This document shows positions 58,019 through 64,000 of a stretch of 64,000 bases of DNA, piece after piece. The position numbers were made by a program, and so were the translations under genes. The stretch is taken from NCBI GenBank assembly GCA_905215935.1, contig CAJMRY010000007.1, positions 15,520 to 79,519 of the forward strand, written 5' to 3'. The stretch comes from an uncultured bacterium (GTDB lineage Bacteria > Bacillota > Clostridia > TANB77 > CAG-508). The first letter of the stretch is position 1, and each line of letters starts with the position of its first letter. The notes under the pieces were generated by a model that saw only the letters and a program-made list of their open reading frames with translations, searched no databases and was not told where the DNA came from.

Positions 58019-59359
58019 CTATTTATCAGTTAGTAATATATTTTTCACACTTTCCACAATTAGTTTTGTATTTTGATTTTCTTTCATTTCTTGTTCTATT
58101 TTATTGCAAGCATGCATTACTGTTGTATGATCTCTTTTTCCAAAGTCCTTTCCTATCTGAGGTAAAGACATTTGAGCAACGTTTCTACATAGGTACATAG
58201 CAATTTGTCTAGGAAATGCTATATCATTAGAACGTTTTGATCCCTTTAATTCCTTTGCACTTATATTAAAATATTTTGCAACTGTTTCTTGAATGAAATC
58301 AGAAGAAATTACTTTATCTTGTTGAGAAACTATATCATTAATTGCTTTTTCTGCCATTTCCATTGTAATAGGACTATTAGTTAAAGAAGATTTTGCAATC
58401 AATTTATTCAAAGTTCCTTCTAATTCCCTAATATTAGAATCTATTCGTGTTGCTATATTTGATAAAATTTCATCATCAATTATAATATTATCTAATTGTG
58501 CCTTTTTTCTTAATATGGCTAAACGTGTTTCGTAATCAGGATTAGATATATCAGCAATAAGCCCCCATTCAAAACGAGATTTTAATCTGTCTTCTAGTAA
58601 TTGTATATCCTTTGGAGGTCTATCACTTGAAATTATTATCTGTTTTCCACTTTCATGTAGTGTATTAAAAGTATGAAAAAACTCTTCCTGAATTCTTTCT
58701 TTACCAGCAATAAACTGGATATCATCTATTAATAATACATCTATATTTCTATACTTTGTTCTAAATTGTTCATTTTTATTATCCTTAATTGCATTAATAA
58801 GATGATTAGTAAATTTTTCAGAGGTTACATATAAAATTTTTGAATCTCGGTTTTTTCTTAGTATTTCATTTCCAATAGAATGCATTAAATGTGTTTTTCC
58901 AAGACCAACACCTCCATAAATAAATAATGGATTATATGAAGTTGCTGGGGCTTCTGCTACTGCTAAGGCAGCTGCATGGGCAAATCTGTTATTGTTACCA
59001 ACTACAAAAGTATCGAAAGTATATTTTGGATTTAGTGTAGAATTGGAATAACCACTAGTAGTGTCAACTGTGGAATTAGAACTACTAGATAAATTAGATT
59101 CTTGGACTTCATCTTTGGCAATAATAATAACAGAACATTCTTTATTTGTAATAAAGTTAAATGTATTAGTTAGTAAATCATGATATCTTGACTCAATTGC
59201 ATCTCTTTGAAATGTTGAGCTTGCAAGTAAAATTATGTTACCATTATCTGCACTTTGTATCTCTAAATTTTTTATCCAGGTTTCATATGAAATCTTTGTA
59301 GTTTCATCTTTTAAAAGTTCTTTTGCTTTAGTTAAAAGTTCATTTAATTCACTTTGCAT
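58019..59359 (-). CDS. dnaA: Replication initiator DnaA
   Basis: 446 aa, full length. Domain III AAA+: NPLFIYGGVGLGKTHLMHSIG, LLIDDIQFIAGKE; domain IV DNA-binding with GKRDHTTVMHACNKI. Domain I is ordinary; domain II is short and Ser-rich. ATG at 59359, with GGAAGGATTG 13 bases before it. Flanked by DnaA boxes on both sides, as expected at an origin with autoregulation. Confidence 0.98.
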   Translation of the reverse strand: MQSELNELLTKAKELLKDETTKISYETWIKNLEIQSADNGNIILLASSTFQRDAIESRYHDLLTNTFNFITNKECSVIIIAKDEVQESNLSSSSNSTVDTTSGYSNSTLNPKYTFDTFVVGNNNRFAHAAALAVAEAPATSYNPLFIYGGVGLGKTHLMHSIGNEILRKNRDSKILYVTSEKFTNHLINAIKDNKNEQFRTKYRNIDVLLIDDIQFIAGKERIQEEFFHTFNTLHESGKQIIISSDRPPKDIQLLEDRLKSRFEWGLIADISNPDYETRLAILRKKAQLDNIIIDDEILSNIATRIDSNIRELEGTLNKLIAKSSLTNSPITMEMAEKAINDIVSQQDKVISSDFIQETVAKYFNISAKELKGSKRSNDIAFPRQIAMYLCRNVAQMSLPQIGKDFGKRDHTTVMHACNKIEQEMKENQNTKLIVESVKNILLTDK

Positions 59360-59598
59360 TATATTTTCAATCCTTCCAAAATTCTAAAATGAGTGTAGAA
59401 ACATTACTTATCCACAATTTTATCCACATATGTTGATAAATATCCACACATGTGGAAATGGCAGTAAATAAAGGGTTTCTACAAATATATAACAAGAAAA
59501 AATACTTTTGTTTTCTTATATTTTCTATAATAATAACAGACATATAAAAAGAAAGTCAATATAAAAAGAAAATTTTATTGTAAATTTGTTTTTTGGTA
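59360..59598. other. Replication origin (oriC), upstream half
   Basis: Perfect boxes TTATCCACA at 59408-59416 and 59420-59428, with near matches TGTTGATAA (59431-59439), ATATCCACA (59440-59448) and TGTGGAAAT (59451-59459). They are followed by an A/T-only tract at about 59,490-59,595, a likely unwinding element. The position between divergent dnaA and rpmH is classic. Confidence 0.88.
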
Positions 59599-59628
59599 TT
59601 GACATAAATACGTATGTTAATGTATAAT
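59599..59628 (+). promoter_or_regulatory. Consensus promoter of the rpmH operon
   Basis: Perfect TTGACA (59599-59604), an 18-base spacer and perfect TATAAT (59623-59628), about 65 bases before rpmH. Confidence 0.85.
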
Positions 59629-59694
59629 TGTAACATTATCAAATAAAATGAAATAATCCGTTTAAAACGGCTTATATAAATAGGAGGTGCAATA

Positions 59695-59829
59695 ATGAAG
59701 AGAACTTTTCAACCAAAAAATAGACAAGAACAAAAAGAGCATGGTTTTATGAAAAGAATGAAAACTAGAGCTGGAAGAAATGTTTTAAAGGCGAGACGTG
59801 CAAAAGGAAGAAAAAAATTAAGTGCTTAA
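59695..59829 (+). CDS. rpmH: Ribosomal protein L34
   Basis: 44 aa: MKRTFQPKNRQEQKEHGFM, then RTRAGRNVLKARRAKGRKKL-type end (here KTRAGRNVLKARRAKGR). ATG follows AGGAGGTG. First gene of the rpmH-rnpA-yidD-yidC-jag-mnmE run. Confidence 0.98.
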   Translation: MKRTFQPKNRQEQKEHGFMKRMKTRAGRNVLKARRAKGRKKLSA

Positions 59830-59885
59830 GTTTAGAGCCATTAGGAAATGGCTCTTTTTGTAATTATTGATAAAGAGTGAGTTTT

Positions 59886-60224
59886 ATGAAAAAGATATTA
59901 ACGTTAAAAAAAAATTATGAATTTAGATATGTATTAAATAAGGGGAAAGCTTATTATGGTAACCAAATAATAGTGTACATAAATAAAAACAAAAAATATA
60001 CTAACATCCTTGGAATAGCTATAAACACTAAGCTTGGTAAAGCTGTAAGAAGAAATAGAGTTAAAAGATTAATTAGAGAAAATTATAGAATAATTAATAA
60101 AGACATAGAACAAGGTTATAATATTGTTTTTTTATGGAATAAAAATATAAACATAAAACAAGCTAATTATTTTGAGATAAAAAAGGATATGAAAAATATT
60201 TTTAAAAGAGCAAAGCTGATGTAA
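59886..60224 (+). CDS. rnpA: Ribonuclease P protein component
   Basis: About 112 aa. The RNase P signature, LGKAVRRNRVKRLIRENYR, is intact. It starts KKILTLKKNYEFRYVLNKG. ATG at 59886 is preferred over GTG 59877; the ribosome binding site is weak (AGAGTGA), so translation may be coupled to rpmH. It assists the catalytic RNA in tRNA 5' processing. Confidence 0.97.
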   Translation: MKKILTLKKNYEFRYVLNKGKAYYGNQIIVYINKNKKYTNILGIAINTKLGKAVRRNRVKRLIRENYRIINKDIEQGYNIVFLWNKNINIKQANYFEIKKDMKNIFKRAKLM

Positions 60225-60226
60225 TT

Positions 60227-60445
60227 ATGAAAAAAGTAACAATTTTTTTTATTAAAGTATACAAAAAATTTATTTCGCCAATGTTTAAATCTATTGGAAT
60301 AGAGTGTAAATATTATCCGACTTGTTCAGAATATACTGTTCAAGCAGTAGAAAAGTATGGATGTGTAAAAGGGATATATTTAGGAGTAAAAAGAATATTA
60401 AAGTGTAATCCATTTTCAAAAGGTGGATATGACCCTTTAAAATAA
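60227..60445 (+). CDS. yidD: Membrane protein insertion efficiency factor
   Basis: 72 aa with YKKFISPMFKSIGIECKYYPTCSEY and FSKGGYDPLK, the YidD/HlyA-type Cys motif. It lies between rnpA and yidC, two bases after rnpA's stop; assists YidC. Confidence 0.97.
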   Translation: MKKVTIFFIKVYKKFISPMFKSIGIECKYYPTCSEYTVQAVEKYGCVKGIYLGVKRILKCNPFSKGGYDPLK

Positions 60446-60458
60446 TAAAGGAGGATAT

Positions 60459-61376
60459 ATGGGATTATTATCAGATCTTTTTGGATATTTATTAAATATA
60501 TTATATAATGTATTTAATAATTATGGTATAGCTATAATATTATTTTCTATAATATTGAGAATAATTTTAGTTCCTATAACAATTAGTCAACAGAAATCAA
60601 TGAAAAAAACTTCTAAGATACAGAAGGAAACTCAGGAACTTCAAAAGAAATACAAAAATAATCAAGAAAAATTAAACCAAGAAATAATGGAATTGTATAA
60701 AACAGAAAAAATGAATCCTTTTAGTGGATGTTTAAGTGCTATTATACAAATAGTTATAATTTTATCAGTATTTTGGTTAGTTAGTCAACCGTTAACTCAT
60801 ATGAAGCATGTTCAAGAGTTAGATATATATAAAGAATATACAAAAAAAGTAGAAGAAAGTAGCAATAAATCTTCATATAAAGAAATAGCAATAATAAATG
60901 CTGCAGAATCTGAATATCAAGAAATAACAAACAACTTGCAAAATGACGATATAGAAGATAGAGAACAATTAGAGAATAAGAAAAAGGAACTAGAAAATTT
61001 AAGATTAAATATGGATTTTATAGGTTTAGATTTAAGTAAAGTTCCAACACAAAGTTTTAATGATTATAAAGTATATATTATACCTATTTTATATGTAATA
61101 TCTTCTTTTATTTCTATCAAAATGACTACTAACATGCAAAATAACAGAGATAAAAATGATAAAGAATCAGCTAAAGAAGATTCAAATGAACTTGAAGCAA
61201 TGCAAAGTATGAATAAGAGTATGTCATATATGATGCCTATTATGTCAGTGTCAATTGCATTAATAGCACCATTAGGATTAGCATTATATTGGTTAATAAG
61301 TAATGTTTTAATGATTATAGAAAGAGTAATTATTCAAAAAATTATGAATTCTAAGGAGGAAAAAGAAAATGCTTGA
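60459..61376 (+). CDS. yidC: Membrane protein insertase YidC/SpoIIIJ
   Basis: 305 aa. Membrane helices near residues 15-35, 85-108 and 270-290, with the cytoplasmic basic coiled loop (QQKSMKKTSKIQKE) typical of YidC. It has an extra long acidic loop between TM2 and TM3 (residues about 130-190). No lipobox Cys at the start, unlike Bacillus SpoIIIJ. RBS AGGAGG. It overlaps jag by eight bases. Confidence 0.95.
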   Translation: MGLLSDLFGYLLNILYNVFNNYGIAIILFSIILRIILVPITISQQKSMKKTSKIQKETQELQKKYKNNQEKLNQEIMELYKTEKMNPFSGCLSAIIQIVIILSVFWLVSQPLTHMKHVQELDIYKEYTKKVEESSNKSSYKEIAIINAAESEYQEITNNLQNDDIEDREQLENKKKELENLRLNMDFIGLDLSKVPTQSFNDYKVYIIPILYVISSFISIKMTTNMQNNRDKNDKESAKEDSNELEAMQSMNKSMSYMMPIMSVSIALIAPLGLALYWLISNVLMIIERVIIQKIMNSKEEKENA

Positions 61377-62028
61377 AAGTATTATTTCCGAAGGAAAAAC
61401 AACAAATGAAGCAATTGAAAATGGATTGAAAAAATTAAATGTTTCTAAAAATGATGTGGAAATAAAAGTTTTAGAAAACACTGAGAAGAGAAGTTTTTTT
61501 AGTATTTTAACTCCAAGAGTTGTTAAGGTTGAATTAAAAATAAAAGAAAAAAAAGAAGAGAGAATTATTACAGATATAGAAGATAGAAAAATAATATTAG
61601 AGGATTTTTTAAAACAATTTATAGAAAAATTACCTAATAGTCTAATAGGATATAATATTAATATTGTTAATAATGAAATTATAATTGAATTAAATGGAGA
61701 ATATGCAGGAAAACTAATTGGATATAGAGGAGAAAACTTAAATGCTTTACAAATAATATTATCAAGTATAGCAAATAAAAACTTTGAAGATAGAGTAAGA
61801 GTTTTATTAGACATTGAAGGTTATAGGGAAAAAAGAGAAAAAACATTAGAAGAATTAGCAATTAAAATATCAAAGACAGTTATGAAGACAGGAAAATCAA
61901 TTACATTAGAGCCAATGTCTTCTTATGAAAGAAAAATAATACATAGTAAATTACAAGAAAACAAAAATATCGATACACATAGTATTGGAGAGGAACCAAA
62001 TAGAAGAATTGTAATTTCAAAAAAATAA
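61369..62028 (+). CDS. jag: Jag/KhpB (EloR) RNA-binding protein
   Basis: 219 aa: an N-terminal Jag domain with the motif EGKTTNEAIENGLKKL, a KH-like domain with AGKLIGYRGENLNALQIILS, and a C-terminal R3H domain ending PMSSYERKIIHSKLQ...GEEPNRRIVIS. Regulates cell elongation and RNA stability in Firmicutes. It overlaps yidC by eight bases. Confidence 0.96.
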   Translation: MLESIISEGKTTNEAIENGLKKLNVSKNDVEIKVLENTEKRSFFSILTPRVVKVELKIKEKKEERIITDIEDRKIILEDFLKQFIEKLPNSLIGYNINIVNNEIIIELNGEYAGKLIGYRGENLNALQIILSSIANKNFEDRVRVLLDIEGYREKREKTLEELAIKISKTVMKTGKSITLEPMSSYERKIIHSKLQENKNIDTHSIGEEPNRRIVISKK

Positions 62029-62128
62029 TTGAATAATAAATCGGAAGTCAAAGTTCGGATTTTAGTTTATAGATATTAATTAGTAAACTGATTTCTAACT
62101 TTGATTTTTTTAAAATTAGGAGGAAAAA

Positions 62129-63502
62129 ATGGAAACTATAGCTGCAATTTCTACTGCAATTGGAAACGGTGGAATAGGGATAATAAGAATGAGTGGAAAA
62201 GAATGTTTTAAAATATTGGAAAAGATTTTTAGACCTAAAAATAATAATTTTGATGATATAAAAGGATATAGTATAAAATTTGGATATATTGTAGATTCAG
62301 AAACAGATGAAATAATAGATGAAGTATTAGTATCATTTTTTAAATCACCTAAGAGTTATACAACTGAAGATATGTGTGAAATTAATTCACATGGTGGAAT
62401 GATTGTTCAAAAGCTAATATTAGAACAATGTTTGAAAAATGGAGCAAATATTGCAGGACCAGGTGAATTTACTAAAAGAGCTTTTTTGAATGGAAGAATT
62501 GATTTATCTCAAGCGGAATCCGTAATTGATTTAATTAATTCTAAAACTGAAAAAGAGGCAAAAGCTTCTATTGCTGGGCTCGAAGGAAGTTTATCGAGAA
62601 AAATTCAGGAAATTAGAAGTGATTTATTAGATATTATGTCAGATATAGAGGCTACAATCGATTATCCAGAATATGATATTGAAGAAGTCACAAATAATAG
62701 GGCAATAAAAGAGCTAACTAATATATTAGAAAAATTAGTGACTCTAGAAAAAAGCTTTGAAACAGGAAGAATTTTAAAAGAAGGAATAAAAACAATAATA
62801 ATAGGAAAACCAAATGCTGGAAAGTCGTCACTGCTAAATTTAATTCTAGATGAGGAAAGAGCTATTGTAAGTGATATTGCAGGAACAACAAGAGATACAA
62901 TTGAGGAATATATAAATTTAAAAGGAATACCAATCAAATTAATTGATACAGCAGGTATTAGAGAGACAAGTGATAAAATAGAAGAAATAGGTGTAAATAA
63001 ATCAATCAGTTTAGTAAACAATGCAGATTTAATTATTTCGATTTTTGATAATTCAAAAGAATTAGAAAAAGAAGATTATAAAATACTAGAATTAATTAAA
63101 AATAAAAATTCAATTATTGTTTTAAATAAAAATGACTTAGGGAAACATGTGTTAGATAAGAAAGAAGAAATATTAAACCTACAAATTCCTATTGTAAAAA
63201 TGTCCGCTAAGTTAGGTGATGGTATACAGGATTTATATAACAATATAAACAATATGTTTAATATAGGAGATATTGAATTAGACGATTCAATGGTAATAAC
63301 TAATGTTAGACATAAAAATCAAATAAAAAAAGCAGAGTATAATATAAAACAGGCAATTGATACAATAAAGCAGGATTTACCAATTGATATAATTGGAATT
63401 TATATTAAAGAGTCACTTAATGATTTAGGTACAATTACTGGTCAAAACGTATCAGAAGATATAATAAATGAGATATTTTCTAAATTTTGTTTAGGTAAAT
63501 AA
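62129..63502 (+). CDS. mnmE: tRNA modification GTPase MnmE
   Basis: 457 aa. N-terminal folate-binding domain starting METIAAISTAIGNGGIGIIR; GTPase with IIGKPNAGKSSLLNL, DTAGIRETSD and LNKND; C-terminal catalytic CLGK at the very end (FCLGK). With MnmG (not in the window) it makes the U34 modification of several tRNAs. RBS AGGAGG. Confidence 0.98.
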   Translation: METIAAISTAIGNGGIGIIRMSGKECFKILEKIFRPKNNNFDDIKGYSIKFGYIVDSETDEIIDEVLVSFFKSPKSYTTEDMCEINSHGGMIVQKLILEQCLKNGANIAGPGEFTKRAFLNGRIDLSQAESVIDLINSKTEKEAKASIAGLEGSLSRKIQEIRSDLLDIMSDIEATIDYPEYDIEEVTNNRAIKELTNILEKLVTLEKSFETGRILKEGIKTIIIGKPNAGKSSLLNLILDEERAIVSDIAGTTRDTIEEYINLKGIPIKLIDTAGIRETSDKIEEIGVNKSISLVNNADLIISIFDNSKELEKEDYKILELIKNKNSIIVLNKNDLGKHVLDKKEEILNLQIPIVKMSAKLGDGIQDLYNNINNMFNIGDIELDDSMVITNVRHKNQIKKAEYNIKQAIDTIKQDLPIDIIGIYIKESLNDLGTITGQNVSEDIINEIFSKFCLGK

Positions 63503-64000
63503 GATGAAAGTTAATATGTAATCAAATAAAACTAATTAAATAATTTCGAAGGTTATTTAAAAGAAAATAAATAAAATTAGTTTAATTACAGACGAAAAAA
63601 TATAAAAATAATTTTAAAAATAATTAGAAAAAAATAAAAAGTATTATTAAAATATAAAATTATATATAATAAATAAAAAAAATAAATAAATTTATTTTAA
63701 TTGCAAATGAATAAAAATATAAAAATAATTTTAAAAATAATTAGAAAAAAATAAAAAGTATTATTAAAATATAAAATTATATATAATAAATAAAAAAAAT
63801 AAATAAATTTATTTTAATTGCAAATGAATAAAAATATAAAAATAATTTTAAAAAAATTAGAAGAAAATAAAAAGTATTATTAAAATGAAGAATGAAGAGA
63901 AAATAAAAAATAAATATAAAATTATATATAATAAATAAAAAAATCAAATAAATTTATTTTAATTGCAAATGAATAAAAATATAAAAATAATTTTAAAAAA
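63503..64000. repeat. A-rich tandem repeats, ~119-bp period, running off the window
   Basis: The block AATTGCAAATGAATAAAAAT begins near 63,698, 63,817 and 63,960, with a diverged copy near 63,582. It is followed each time by TATAAAAATAATTTTAAAAA and a conserved 60-base A-rich tail. Periods are about 119-120, then 143 because of an insertion (ATGAAGAATGAAGAGAAAAT) near 63,884. The top strand is A-rich and almost free of C. No gene. The end is cut by the window. Confidence 0.8.

Overview
The window is very AT-rich DNA around the replication origin of a spore-forming, low-GC Firmicute, most likely an uncultured Clostridia-type organism. The marks for this are dnaA-dnaN-recF-gyrB on one side of an oriC with DnaA boxes and rpmH-rnpA-yidD-yidC-jag-mnmE on the other, AGGAGG-type ribosome binding sites, and spore genes (an alpha/beta-type small acid-soluble protein, SleB and YpeB). 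Arginine is written mostly as AGA, and CGG is never read as an ordinary arginine codon.

Layout. 0-4 kb: ddl (partial), murF and a spore/germination group (SASP, ypeB, sleB). 4-10 kb: a glycolipid glucosyltransferase, a small DUF6774-like gene behind a hairpin, recR-ybaB-dnaX, SRP RNA and tadA. 10-13 kb: tRNA-Arg(CCU), a TtcA-like tRNA thiolase, tRNA-Pro, tRNA-Arg(ACG) and a two-gene P-loop cassette. 13-16 kb: FAD/Rieske oxidoreductase and HtrA protease. 16-23.5 kb: a one-module NRPS (C-A-T-R) overlapping a histidine kinase, then an HD-GYP response regulator. 23.7-38.3 kb: tex, ABC-F, corA, vanW/G5, XRE-S24 regulator, CBM protein, SDR, four tRNAs, pyrF-pyrC, DUF1858 and cysS. 38.4-41.8 kb (+) and 47.8-52.6 kb (-): two halves of a type IV secretion-like apparatus (VirD4-like coupling protein, pilin-like, VirB6/TrbL-like, PrgI-like; then TraC-N-like, VirB4-like, a MinD/TadZ-like ATPase and a coiled-coil protein). 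They flank the helicase-loading pair dnaD-dnaI and gyrA. 52.8-53.2 kb holds a candidate structured RNA. 53.3-63.5 kb is the classic origin block. AT-rich tandem repeats sit at 44.5-45.0 kb and at the right end.

Main discovery. Seven genes (ypeB, sleB, the glucosyltransferase, ybaB, the FAD/Rieske gene, the NRPS and recF) are each broken by a +1 frameshift, eight sites in all. At every site the interruption is a CGG codon in the reading frame. Skipping its C restores the frame and gives GGN (glycine), often at a position where the family has a conserved glycine. No other frameshift of any kind was found in the protein-coding genes, and by eye no CGG occurs in frame anywhere else in the window. 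The pattern is best explained by CGG having lost its role as an arginine codon and acting as a dedicated +1 frameshift signal, or as a CGGN quadruplet read as Gly. tadA, two arginine tRNAs (ACG and CCU anticodons, neither able to read CGG) and a tRNA C32-thiolase-like gene lie together at 9.7-11.7 kb.

A second theme is the type IV secretion-like system split across the origin region with no relaxase in view. Three of its genes have no usual start codon at the proper distance from the ribosome binding site and appear to begin at AUU, AUC or AUA.
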